Shown: in pieces, positions 8,255-15,799 of the stretch | Position numbering within the stretch: position 1 is the stretch's first letter | How the letters are laid out: the number at the start of each line of letters is the position of its first letter | Assembly (NCBI RefSeq): GCF_021044825.1 | Contig: NZ_JAJNOC010000003.1 | Span: 62,001 to 126,000, forward strand | Length of the DNA stretch: 64,000 nucleotides | Direction of reading: 5' to 3' | Source of the DNA: Massilia phyllostachyos | GTDB lineage: Bacteria; Pseudomonadota; Gammaproteobacteria; Burkholderiales; Burkholderiaceae_D | Program-made: the position numbers and the translations under genes | The notes under the pieces: model-generated | Told to the model about the DNA's origin: nothing | Seen by the model: only the letters and a program-made list of their open reading frames with translations | Database searches by the model: none

Positions 8255-9759
8255 CCTTGCGCTTCTGGCGCGGCTGGAGCATCGGCCGGCGCATGACCGT
8301 CATCACCATGCTGCCTGTGGTCTGCCTGTTCACCGCCTTCGTCTCGTATTCCTGGTACTCGCACCGCGCCCAGGTGACCGAGGAGCTGGCCGAGCGTGGC
8401 CGCATCCTGGCGCGGGCGCTGGCCGAGACCAGCGAATACAACGTCATCTCCGGCAACCTGTCCGACCTGCGCCTGACCATCAACGGCCTGGTGCAGTCCG
8501 ACTCCAGCATCTACCGCATCGAGGTGGTCGGCGTCGACGGCGCCCAGGCGGTGCGCGTGAATTCCGAATCCGCGATCGACGCCCAGTCCTTCCACTACGA
8601 GGCGCCGATCAAGAAGCAGGTGGTGTGGATCAACCTGTTCACCGACAACGGCACCCCGCACGTCTCGGCCTCGAGCGACCTGCGTCCGCCCACGCTCACC
8701 ACCGAGATCGTCGGCTGGGTGCGGGTGACGATGTCGCCCTCGAACATGATGGCCAAGCAGACCAGGCGCTTCCGCTTCGAGCTGTCGATCGCGGCGGCGG
8801 CGCTGGCCGCCAGCGCCATCATGGCCTGGGTGCTGGCGCGCTCTCTTACCGTGCCGCTGCGCGAGGCGATCGGCGCCCTGATCCGCATCCGCAACGGCGA
8901 CTACCGCGTGCAGCTGCCGGTCAAGACCGGCGGCGAGGTCGGCGAGCTGCAGGCCTCGATCGGCGAGATGTCGCTGGCGCTGGACGAATCCAAGCGCGAC
9001 CTGGAAAACAAGGTGGCCGAGCGCACCCGCGACCTGCTGGCTTCGCGCAACGAGGCGCTGCGCGCCGACGCCGACAAGCGCAAGCTGATCCAGAAGGTCA
9101 ACTCGATCATCGAGGACGAGAGGAAGAGCATCGCGGTCGAGATCCACGACGAACTGAACGCCTCGCTGATCGCCGCGCGCCTGGAAGCCCAGGCCATCGG
9201 CGCGCTGGCCGCGAAAGCCGCGCCGGGGCCGGAGATCGAAGAGATCGGCCGCAAGTCGCAGGCCATCACCAAGCTCGCGCTCGACCTGTACGCCAACGGC
9301 CGCCGCCTGGTGCGCCGCCTGCGTCCCGAGGTGCTGGACATGCTCGGCCTGCACGGCGCGGTCGAGGAGATGACGCGCCACTACGACAGCAGCTCCGGCT
9401 GCAGCTTCGAATTCCACGGCGAGGGCGACTTCTCGCGCCTGTCCAACGAGCTGGCGATTTCGGCCTACCGCATCGTGCAGGAAGCGCTGTCGAACGTCAT
9501 GAAACACTCGCACGCGACCTCGGCCCAGGTGCGCCTGGTGCTGGACGAGAGCGCGCAAACGCTGCGCATCGTGGTCGCCGACGACGGCAACGGCTTCGAC
9601 CCGGCCAGCGTCTCGGAAGGCATCGGCATCATCGGCATGCGCGAGCGCGTCTACGCCGTGCACGGCGCGATGGACGTGCGCTCGCGTCCAGGCGGCGGCA
9701 CTGTCGTCGCATTTACCTTGCCGCTCAGCGCCCCGGCGCCGGCATCGCAAACCTCTTAA
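8251..9759 (+). CDS. Membrane sensor histidine kinase (HisKA_3 / NarX-UhpB type)
   Basis: A 502-residue kinase. It has an N-terminal membrane helix (about 13-33), a periplasmic domain of about 140 residues, a second helix (about 170-192), a HAMP linker (about 190-245), a coiled-coil dimerisation region and a HisKA_3 domain with phospho-acceptor His299 in AVEIHDELN. The HATPase domain (about 390-495) shows NVMKHSHA (N-box), ADDGNGFD and GIGIIGMRERV. Its start overlaps the stop of the binding-protein gene by four bases. The HisKA_3 type pairs naturally with the NarL-type regulator at the start of the operon. The signal sensed is unknown. Confidence 0.92.
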   Translation: MTLRFWRGWSIGRRMTVITMLPVVCLFTAFVSYSWYSHRAQVTEELAERGRILARALAETSEYNVISGNLSDLRLTINGLVQSDSSIYRIEVVGVDGAQAVRVNSESAIDAQSFHYEAPIKKQVVWINLFTDNGTPHVSASSDLRPPTLTTEIVGWVRVTMSPSNMMAKQTRRFRFELSIAAAALAASAIMAWVLARSLTVPLREAIGALIRIRNGDYRVQLPVKTGGEVGELQASIGEMSLALDESKRDLENKVAERTRDLLASRNEALRADADKRKLIQKVNSIIEDERKSIAVEIHDELNASLIAARLEAQAIGALAAKAAPGPEIEEIGRKSQAITKLALDLYANGRRLVRRLRPEVLDMLGLHGAVEEMTRHYDSSSGCSFEFHGEGDFSRLSNELAISAYRIVQEALSNVMKHSHATSAQVRLVLDESAQTLRIVVADDGNGFDPASVSEGIGIIGMRERVYAVHGAMDVRSRPGGGTVVAFTLPLSAPAPASQTS

Positions 9760-9775
9760 TCCAATCAAGTCATCC

Positions 9776-11464
9776 ATGTCCCAAGAACTGCTCACGCCCT
9801 ACGAGAAGGGCAATCGTAACCAGACCACCACGCATGCCGAGTGCATCGCCTGGTATCAGGACCTCGCCGCGCGTTATCCGAACGTGCTGCGCTTCGATCA
9901 GGTTGGCGTGTCCGATGCGGGCGTGCCGATCCACGCGGGCGTGGTGAGCAGCGACGGCGTGTTCGACCGCGCGGCGATCAAGGCCGAGGGCCGTCCGGTC
10001 TTCTTCAACAACAACGGCATCCACCCGGGCGAACCGGAAGGCGTCGACGGCTGCATGGCGATCGTGCGCGACTTCTGCACCCGGCCCGAACGCTTGGCCG
10101 CGCTGGGCAAGACCGTGTTCCTGTTCGTCCCGCTGTACAACGTCGACGGCAGCCTGAATCGCGCCGACACCTCGCGCGTGAACCAGGACGGCCCCGAGCA
10201 GTTCGGTTTCCGCGGCATGAGCCGCCACCTCGACCTGAACCGCGACTTCGTCAAGTGCGACACCCTGACCGCCCAGGTGTTCAACAAGCTGTTCACGGCC
10301 TGGGACCCGGACGTGATGGTCGACACCCACACCTCCAACGGCGCCGACTACAGCTACACCATGACCCTGATCCACACCCAGCCGGACAAGCTGGGCGGCG
10401 ACCTGGGCGAGTTCCTGCGCACCACCATGCTGCCCGCGATGTACGCCGGCATGGATGCGCGCGGCTGGCCGACCTGCCCCTACGTGAACCCGGTCAAGGA
10501 CAGCCCGGACCACGGCATCGCCGACTTCCTGGAGACGGCGCGCTTCTCGACCGGCTACGCGGCCCTGCACCACACGATCGGCTTCATGCCCGAGACGCAC
10601 ATGCTCAAGCCCTTCCAGGACCGCTACGAGTCGATGCGCGCGCTGGTCGAGACCGCGCTCGAATTCACCGTCGCGAATGCGGACCGGATCCAGGCCTTGC
10701 GCCGCGCGGCCAGGCAGGCGGGCCGCACGCGCGCCGAGTGGCCGATCCACTGGGCGATGGATGCCGAGAATCCGGGCACCTTCCGCTTCAAGGGCTACGA
10801 GGCCGGCTACAAGCCGAGCGTGCTGGGCACCTACTCGCGCCTGTGGTACGACCGCAGCAAGCCGTGGGAACGCGACATCGCCTGGTACAACCGCTTCCCG
10901 GCCGACATCCACATCGCCGCGCCGCGCGCCTACGTGGTGCCGCAGCAGTGGCGCGAAGCGATCGAACGCTTGCAGTGGAATGGCGTGCAGATGCAGCGCG
11001 TGGAAGCGGACCGCATGGAGGAGGTGGACTACTACCACGTCGTGACCGTGGCTTCGCGTCCGAACGCGTACGAGGGCCACATGTTCCACGACGACGTCGT
11101 GCTCGAGAAGCGCCGCGGCCAGGTCCTGCTCCGCGCCGGCGACTGGATCGTGCCGCTGGACCAGGACAATGCCCGCTATGCGGTCGAGACGCTGGAACCG
11201 CTGGGCCATGACAGCTTCTTCCGCTGGGGCTTCTTCAACAGCGTGCTGGAGAAGAAGGAAGCGTATTCGGATTATGTGTTCGAGGACCACGCGGCCGAAC
11301 TGCTTAACGACGAGCCCGCGCTGCTGGCGAAGTTCGAGGCGTGGAAGGCAGCCAATCCGGTGCTGCTGTCCAACCAGGAAGCGGTGCTGGACTTCATCTT
11401 CGCGAACTGCGAGCGCTATCGCGAGCCGGAGTGGCGCCGTTATCCGGTGTTCATGCTCGGCTGA
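9776..11464 (+). CDS. M14 family zinc carboxypeptidase-like protein
   Basis: A 562-residue protein with the M14 zinc site: NGIHPGEPEG supplies His83 and Glu86 (HxxE) and VDTHTSNG supplies the third ligand His185. The spacing of about 100 residues fits the family. I see no signal peptide, so it is probably cytoplasmic unless exported by another route. The conserved core is in the first 300 residues; the C-terminal 250 residues are less familiar. M14 enzymes trim C-terminal residues from peptides or amide-linked side chains. The last codons and stop are copied in a 27-bp repeat found again at 12311. The GNAT gene starts five bases after the stop. Confidence 0.82.
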   Translation: MSQELLTPYEKGNRNQTTTHAECIAWYQDLAARYPNVLRFDQVGVSDAGVPIHAGVVSSDGVFDRAAIKAEGRPVFFNNNGIHPGEPEGVDGCMAIVRDFCTRPERLAALGKTVFLFVPLYNVDGSLNRADTSRVNQDGPEQFGFRGMSRHLDLNRDFVKCDTLTAQVFNKLFTAWDPDVMVDTHTSNGADYSYTMTLIHTQPDKLGGDLGEFLRTTMLPAMYAGMDARGWPTCPYVNPVKDSPDHGIADFLETARFSTGYAALHHTIGFMPETHMLKPFQDRYESMRALVETALEFTVANADRIQALRRAARQAGRTRAEWPIHWAMDAENPGTFRFKGYEAGYKPSVLGTYSRLWYDRSKPWERDIAWYNRFPADIHIAAPRAYVVPQQWREAIERLQWNGVQMQRVEADRMEEVDYYHVVTVASRPNAYEGHMFHDDVVLEKRRGQVLLRAGDWIVPLDQDNARYAVETLEPLGHDSFFRWGFFNSVLEKKEAYSDYVFEDHAAELLNDEPALLAKFEAWKAANPVLLSNQEAVLDFIFANCERYREPEWRRYPVFMLG

Positions 11465-11467
11465 CCG
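11441..11467 (+). repeat. 27-bp direct repeat, left copy
   Basis: The sequence beginning TATCCGGTGTTCATGCTCGG and ending CTGACCG spans the last codons and stop of the M14 peptidase gene. It recurs at 12311-12337 with a single C/T difference (26 of 27 identical). The two copies lie 870 bases apart and flank the GNAT gene and the small unknown gene. Confidence 0.9.
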
Positions 11468-11469
11468 GC

Positions 11470-11979
11470 ATGCGGATCGCGACCCGTCTTGCGCAACCGG
11501 CCGACAAGGCGGCGATCTGGGAGATCTACCAGGCCGCCTTGAAGCCGCACATCCAGGCGATATGGGGATGGGACGAAGCATGGCAGCTTGCCCATTTCGA
11601 CGACGCCTATGCGCTCGCCGTGACCTGTGTCGTCGCGCACCAGCAGGAAATGAGCGGCTACATCCAGCTCGATATCGGCGACACCGAGGTGTATCTGCGG
11701 ATGCTCGTGCTGGCGCCGGACGCCAGGTCGAAGGGCATCGGCGCCGCGCTGCTGTCGGAAATCCGGCGGCGTGTGCAGCAGTCCGGGCGCCAGCTGGGCC
11801 TGCGCGTCTTTCGCGTGAACGAAGCGGCGAAACGCTTCTATGAACGCGAGAGATGGCAGGTGCAGTCGGAAGACGAGGCATTCTTCACGATGGCGTATCC
11901 ACAGGATCGCTCGACGCAGACGAAGGGTTCGCCGCGCCACCTTTCGCCGCAGGATATCGAGTTCGTTCTGGAACTGTGA
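11470..11979 (+). CDS. GNAT family N-acetyltransferase
   Basis: A 169-residue protein with the GNAT fold signature. The beta4 strand reads VYLRMLVLAPDARSKGIG and the acetyl-CoA pyrophosphate loop is RSKGIGAALL (about 78-88), followed by the typical NEAAKRFYERERW motif near 120. Such enzymes transfer an acetyl group from acetyl-CoA to a small-molecule or protein amine; the acceptor is unknown. The ATG at 11470 lies five bases after the peptidase stop. The residues beyond about 140 (after FFTMAYPQ) look like a non-conserved tail of about 30 residues. The gene sits inside the segment bounded by the 27-bp repeats. Confidence 0.82.
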   Translation: MRIATRLAQPADKAAIWEIYQAALKPHIQAIWGWDEAWQLAHFDDAYALAVTCVVAHQQEMSGYIQLDIGDTEVYLRMLVLAPDARSKGIGAALLSEIRRRVQQSGRQLGLRVFRVNEAAKRFYERERWQVQSEDEAFFTMAYPQDRSTQTKGSPRHLSPQDIEFVLEL

Positions 11980-11993
11980 GCCGGGTGACGCGC

Positions 11994-12287
11994 ATGCTCC
12001 TCCAAGCTGACCAGGAAATCGTCAAGACCGGGACCTTCCTGTATGACGGACTTGTCACGTGCGATGTCATCATCGTGCGCGGTCCGGTCTTGTTCGGGTC
12101 CGGCGACGCCGAGGATCCTCCGGAGCTGGCCGAGGACCGTGAGCAGGAAACGTTCTATATCTGGTACGGAAGCACGACGGCGCGCGGCCATTTCAACGCC
12201 GGCGGGGCGCGAACTACTTTGGCGGAAGCGATGAAGGTGGTCGAGGAAGCACCTGGTATCGGCAGTGCGGTCCGCTGGATCGACTGA
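11994..12287 (+). CDS. Small conserved-looking protein of unknown function
   Basis: A 97-residue protein if it starts at the ATG at 11994; GTG codons at 11976 (overlapping the GNAT stop) and 11985 would add six or three residues. I do not recognise the family. It is acidic, has a compact beta-rich pattern (TCDVIIVRGPVLFGSGD, TFYIWYGST) and no signal peptide or membrane segment. Codon use matches the neighbours, which supports a real gene. It is probably co-transcribed with the GNAT gene. Confidence 0.55.
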   Translation: MLLQADQEIVKTGTFLYDGLVTCDVIIVRGPVLFGSGDAEDPPELAEDREQETFYIWYGSTTARGHFNAGGARTTLAEAMKVVEEAPGIGSAVRWID

Positions 12288-12309
12288 CGACATTGGTGTC
12301 ATCCACTAG

Positions 12310-13071
12310 CTATCCGGTGTTCATGCCCGGCTGACCGACAAAGCTGGTCGGCGTCATGTTCGTAACCTGCCGGAAAGCGCAGGAAAACGAGGCCACGCTC
12401 GCGAACCCGACCTCCGCGGCCACCTGCGCGACCGGCTTGCCCCTGCCCAGCCGGTCCATCGCCTGCACGATCCGCGCGCGTTGCCGCCATAGCTTGAAGC
12501 TCAAGCCGGTCTCGGACTGGAACACCCGGCTGAGGGTGCGCACGGACGTCGCGGCGCGCGCCGCGATCTGCTCCGCGCCGAGCTGGTTGCGCACGTCGCC
12601 GAAGACGACATCGGCGACGCGCCGGCCGGTGGCGCCCGTGGGCAGCGGCAGGAAGGTGGGCGCCTGCGCGGTCTCGCTCAGTTCGTGGAGCATCAGCTTG
12701 ATCACGAGTTCCGACTTGTCCGCCGATACGCCGGGAGCAAACGCCGCATCGAGCAGGGCCCGCATGAGCGGCGTGATCCGCAGCGCAAACGCGCGGTCCA
12801 GCTGCGCCGGCGGTTCCGAGCCTTGAGAGGCCGGCAGCGCGCAGTGCACGACCCACAGCTCGGCATCGGTCAACACCTCGGCCTGGTGCGGCAGCCCCGC
12901 CGGAATCCAGACGCCAAGCTGGGCGGGCACCAGCCAGCGGCCTGCCTCCGTATAGACCTGCACCATGCCCGACCGGGCGAACGTCAGCTGCGCTTCCGCA
13001 TGCGTATGCACGGGCGAGATACTGCCGCGCGCCTTGACGCCCCGCTCGAGCTTGAACAACGGTTCCTGCAT
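12310..13071 (-). CDS. AraC family transcriptional regulator with cupin-like N-terminus
   Basis: A 253-residue regulator. The N-terminal half is cupin-like (SPVHTHAEAQLTFARSG, GVWIPAGLPHQAEV), the kind of domain that binds a small effector. The C-terminal AraC domain (about 150-245) has two helix-turn-helix units: AEQIAARAATSVRTLSRVFQ and PVAQVAAEVGFASVASFSCAF. It is divergent from the oxidoreductase gene at 13173, a common arrangement for a regulator and its target. Its last residues (QPGMNTG) are encoded by the antisense strand of the right 27-bp repeat, so the native C-terminus may have been altered. Confidence 0.88.
   Translation of the reverse strand: MQEPLFKLERGVKARGSISPVHTHAEAQLTFARSGMVQVYTEAGRWLVPAQLGVWIPAGLPHQAEVLTDAELWVVHCALPASQGSEPPAQLDRAFALRITPLMRALLDAAFAPGVSADKSELVIKLMLHELSETAQAPTFLPLPTGATGRRVADVVFGDVRNQLGAEQIAARAATSVRTLSRVFQSETGLSFKLWRQRARIVQAMDRLGRGKPVAQVAAEVGFASVASFSCAFRQVTNMTPTSFVGQPGMNTG
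12311..12337 (+). repeat. 27-bp direct repeat, right copy
   Basis: Copy of the M14 peptidase 3' end (see 11441-11467) with one mismatch. Here it encodes, on the opposite strand, the final residues and stop of the AraC regulator. Direct orientation around an 870-base unit suggests a recombination or insertion scar. Confidence 0.9.
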
Positions 13072-13129
13072 GATGGCCTGTCATCGATGTCACTTGGCCT
13101 CACATCGTAAAGCCGTCGTCCTATGATGG

Positions 13130-13149
13130 CAATGCCTTGCCAGGCATTG
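13130..13149. promoter_or_regulatory. Inverted repeat upstream of oxidoreductase gene
   Basis: CAATGCC-TTGCCA-GGCATTG is a perfect 7-bp inverted repeat with a 6-base spacer, 23 bases before the oxidoreductase ATG and just after a TATGAT hexamer (13122-13127) that could be its -10. No good -35 was found. It could be an operator for the divergent AraC regulator or an mRNA hairpin. Confidence 0.35.
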
Positions 13150-13172
13150 AATAACGAACCCTGAGGACGACA

Positions 13173-14099
13173 ATGCAAGCAGTCTCGATCAATCAATATG
13201 GCGACAACGGCGTGCTTCACATCGGCCCGGTCGATCGTCCAATACCTGAAGCCGGCCAGATCCTGGTGAAGGTCCATGCGGCTGGCGTCAATCCGGTGGA
13301 CTGGAAGATCCGCGGCGGCGCGGGCCAGCGCATGGGCTTGACCCTGCCGCTGGTCCTGGGCGGGGAAATCAGCGGCGTCGTGACCGCGGTGGGCGAAGGC
13401 GTCGACCGCTGCGCCGTGGGCGATGCCGTGTACGGCATCGTCAAGTCGGGCGGCTTCGCCGAGTATGTCGCGGTGGACGCCGCCGACATGGCGCCCAAGC
13501 CCGCCAGTCTGGGCTTCATCGACGCCGCCGCCATTCCGCTGGGCGCGCTCACCGCGTGGCAGGCGATGTTCGGCCTGGCCCAGCTCGCCGCCGGCCAGCG
13601 CCTGCTCATCACCAATGGCGCGGGCGGCGTCGGCTCGCTGGCCATCCAGATCGCCAATGCCGCGGGTGCGCACGTCACCGCGATGGCGTCAGGGCGCAAC
13701 GAGGCGTTCGTGCGCGGCCTGGGCGCCGATGCCGTCATCGACTACACCGCGGGACCCTTCGAAGCGCAGGCCCGCGACATGGATGTCGTGTTCGACACGG
13801 TCGGCGGCGACACGTACAGGCGCGCGTTCGCGACATTGAGGCCGGGCGGCTTCCTGGTGACGGCGGTCGCGTTCCCGCTCGAGGAGGATGGCCGGCAGGG
13901 CGTCGGCGTGGCGCGCGTGTCCTGCAAGCCCGATGCGGAGCAACTGGCGGCGATCGGCGCACTGGTGGAGGCGGGCAAGCTGACGCCGCAAGTTACGACC
14001 GTGCTGCCGCTTGCGCAAGCCGGGGAAGCGCTCGCGCTGTCCGAAGCCGGGCGAACCCGGGGCAAGATCGTGCTGCGGATAGCCGAGAGCCAGGACTGA
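13173..14099 (+). CDS. NADP-dependent zinc-less MDR oxidoreductase (quinone oxidoreductase-like)
   Basis: A 308-residue medium-chain reductase. The N-terminal GroES-like domain carries GVNPVDWKIRGG and LPLVLGGEISGVV; the Rossmann domain has the nucleotide loop NGAGGVGSLAIQIA near residues 150-163. Structural-zinc cysteines are absent, as in the quinone oxidoreductase branch. Such enzymes reduce quinones or alpha,beta-unsaturated carbonyls with NADPH in the cytoplasm. The ATG at 13173 is preceded by a GAGGA ribosome site. It is divergent from the AraC regulator, which I infer controls it, perhaps in response to a reactive carbonyl or quinone. Confidence 0.88.
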   Translation: MQAVSINQYGDNGVLHIGPVDRPIPEAGQILVKVHAAGVNPVDWKIRGGAGQRMGLTLPLVLGGEISGVVTAVGEGVDRCAVGDAVYGIVKSGGFAEYVAVDAADMAPKPASLGFIDAAAIPLGALTAWQAMFGLAQLAAGQRLLITNGAGGVGSLAIQIANAAGAHVTAMASGRNEAFVRGLGADAVIDYTAGPFEAQARDMDVVFDTVGGDTYRRAFATLRPGGFLVTAVAFPLEEDGRQGVGVARVSCKPDAEQLAAIGALVEAGKLTPQVTTVLPLAQAGEALALSEAGRTRGKIVLRIAESQD

Positions 14100-14189
14100 A
14101 CCTAAAGTCGATAATGTGTTCGCCGATGTCGAAATGCCGCAGCCCGGAACGTCGTGGTGGTGCATGCCACTGGAGGAGAGGACACGACG

Positions 14190-15038
14190 ATGAGAGACGC
14201 TACCCTGGAGCTGGCAGATGGCCGCACGCTTCACTTCCATGACCGTGGTCCGCCGGATGGCAAGCCGGTATTCTGGTTGCATGGGACGCCGAATATCGGG
14301 CCGCCGCCCGCGCCCCTGTTCGCCGATGCCGATCGCCTGGGCCTGCGCTGGATCGGCTACGACCGGCCTGGCTACGGCGGCTCCAGCGCCCAACCCGGGC
14401 GCAACCTGGCGTCAAGCGCCGGCGACCTCATTGCGATCGCCGACCGCCTCGGCATCGAACAGTTCTCGGTGATGGGGCATTCCGGTGGCGGTGCGCATGC
14501 GCTGGCCTGCGCGGCCTGCCTGCCGCACCGTGTCACTGCGGCCATCAGCGTCGCGGGCCTCGCACCGTTCGGGAGCGATGGCTTGGATTGGTTCGCCGGC
14601 ATGCACCCGGCAGGCGAGGCGGGCTTGCGTGCGGCGCTCGCGGGCCGCGCCGCCAAGCTGGCGTACGAGAAATCGGCGCCGGAATTCGACACCACGCTGT
14701 TCACCGACGCCGACTGGGCAGCGCTGGCCGGGCCCTGGTCCTGGTTCGACACGGTCGTCGGTCCGGCCACGTCAAGCGGGCCTGCGGGCCTCGTCGATGA
14801 CGACATTGCCTACATTACGCCACCCGGCGCCGACTATGCCCGGATCGCTGCGCCAGTGCTCCTGCTGCATGGAGAGCAGGATCGCATTGTTCCCATCAGC
14901 CACGGCGAATGGCTGGCGCGGCAGTGTCCTTCTGCGCAGCTCTGGCGGCGGCCGGGGAATGGCCATATCTCGATATTGGGCGCCGCATCCGATGCGCTGG
15001 ACTGGCTCGCCAGTATCCCGCACACGCGGAGCGCCTGA
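14190..15038 (+). CDS. Alpha/beta hydrolase
   Basis: A 282-residue hydrolase starting at the ATG at 14190, which has a strong GGAGGAGAGGA ribosome site. The fold is clear: the oxyanion segment HGTPNIG near residue 31, nucleophile elbow GHSGGG with Ser98, acid Asp231 in GEQDRIVP and His259 in GNGHIS. There is no signal peptide. The reaction could be ester, lactone or epoxide hydrolysis; the substrate cannot be told. It follows the oxidoreductase by 90 bases on the same strand and could be in the same detoxification cluster. Confidence 0.87.
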   Translation: MRDATLELADGRTLHFHDRGPPDGKPVFWLHGTPNIGPPPAPLFADADRLGLRWIGYDRPGYGGSSAQPGRNLASSAGDLIAIADRLGIEQFSVMGHSGGGAHALACAACLPHRVTAAISVAGLAPFGSDGLDWFAGMHPAGEAGLRAALAGRAAKLAYEKSAPEFDTTLFTDADWAALAGPWSWFDTVVGPATSSGPAGLVDDDIAYITPPGADYARIAAPVLLLHGEQDRIVPISHGEWLARQCPSAQLWRRPGNGHISILGAASDALDWLASIPHTRSA

Positions 15039-15142
15039 ATGAACGCGCCCGGCTGATGACAGTGATTGGTCGAGGAAGCGTGTCGAAATCGCGCCTCCTT
15101 GATCGTCGTTGTCCGTCACGTCGACAAAATCGAAAGGAAACC

Positions 15143-15556
15143 ATGATGAACCAGGAGCGGATGAATCCTGACGCCGAGCAGGTATGCCAGCTATTGCTTG
15201 CGTGGGCGAACGCAACCCGGACCGGCGCGCGCGACGCGATCCTGCAAGGGCACGATCCCGATGCCCTGATTTACGATGTGCTGCCGCCCTTGCTCTACCA
15301 CGGGACAGATGCCTACCGTGCCGGCTGGGGCGACTGGCAGCCGCAGACCCAGGGGGATGACGTCTTCGAATTCACCGCGTTGAATGTCGTGGCGGGCGCC
15401 GACGTCGCGTTTGCGTGCGGATTGATCAAATGCGGCGGCATCCTGGTCGACGGCAGGACCTTCGACGACCTCGTCAGGGCCACGTTCTGCCTGCAAAAGC
15501 GCGCGGATGCATGGCTGGTCACCCACCAGCACATCTCGAAGCCGGCGGGCGGCTGA
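15143..15556 (+). CDS. SnoaL/NTF2-like protein (ketosteroid-isomerase-like fold)
   Basis: A 137-residue protein with the NTF2-like pattern: an N-terminal helix (EQVCQLLLAWANATRTGARDAI), an acidic hairpin (LIYDVLPPLLYHGTDAYRAGW) and strands ending in a conserved WLVTHQHIS near residue 125. This final motif is typical of SnoaL_3-type proteins annotated as DUF4440- or ketosteroid-isomerase-related. The ATG at 15143 has an AAAGGAAA site eight bases upstream. The function is unknown; related proteins act as small isomerases, cyclases or ligand-binding proteins. Confidence 0.72.
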   Translation: MMNQERMNPDAEQVCQLLLAWANATRTGARDAILQGHDPDALIYDVLPPLLYHGTDAYRAGWGDWQPQTQGDDVFEFTALNVVAGADVAFACGLIKCGGILVDGRTFDDLVRATFCLQKRADAWLVTHQHISKPAGG

Positions 15557-15588
15557 AGAGGGATGCGCGGCATCTCCGATGTCGCGGC

Positions 15589-15640
15589 TTGACAACAAAT
15601 CAAGCCGGGCATTGCATCGGCGCGCCTTCACCGATAGTAT
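15589..15640 (+). promoter_or_regulatory. Candidate promoter(s) for the RtcB-PrfH unit
   Basis: A perfect -35 hexamer TTGACA (15589-15594) is followed after 17 bases by TTGCAT, a poor -10; alternatively TTGCAT (15612-15617) serves as -35 for TAGTAT (15635-15640), also 17 bases apart. No -24/-12 sigma-54 signature and no rtcR gene were seen nearby, unlike the enterobacterial rtc operon. Confidence 0.35.
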
Positions 15641-15675
15641 TGCGCCTCCATCAACCGACCCTATAGGAGGCACCC

Positions 15676-15732
15676 ATGCGTTACCCAAACAGCCCAGCAG
15701 CCTCCAATCTCTGGGTCGGTGTCGTCGCGTAG
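15676..15732 (+). CDS. Candidate leader peptide upstream of rtcB (18 codons)
   Basis: A short frame, MRYPNSPAASNLWVGVVA, begins eight bases... more precisely just after a near-perfect Shine-Dalgarno (AGGAGG at 15665-15670, five bases before the ATG), the strongest such site in this region, while rtcB itself has only a weak one. GGAGGC (15666-15671) can pair with GCCTCC (15700-15705) inside the frame, and CCCAG (15693-15697) with CTGGG (15711-15715), giving mutually competing hairpins. That layout suits translational attenuation, but the frame is too short to prove coding by composition. Confidence 0.4.
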   Translation: MRYPNSPAASNLWVGVVA

Positions 15733-15799
15733 CACCAACAACCTTTCAGCTTCGCTTCGTCCCGCTCCCGGAATTCGCAACAATGAATACGGGAATTCA

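Noticed and set aside
15719..15799. GTG start for rtcB overlapping the leader frame
   Set aside because: The added residues are unlike RtcB N-termini; MGNFI at 15800 matches the family better as I recall it.
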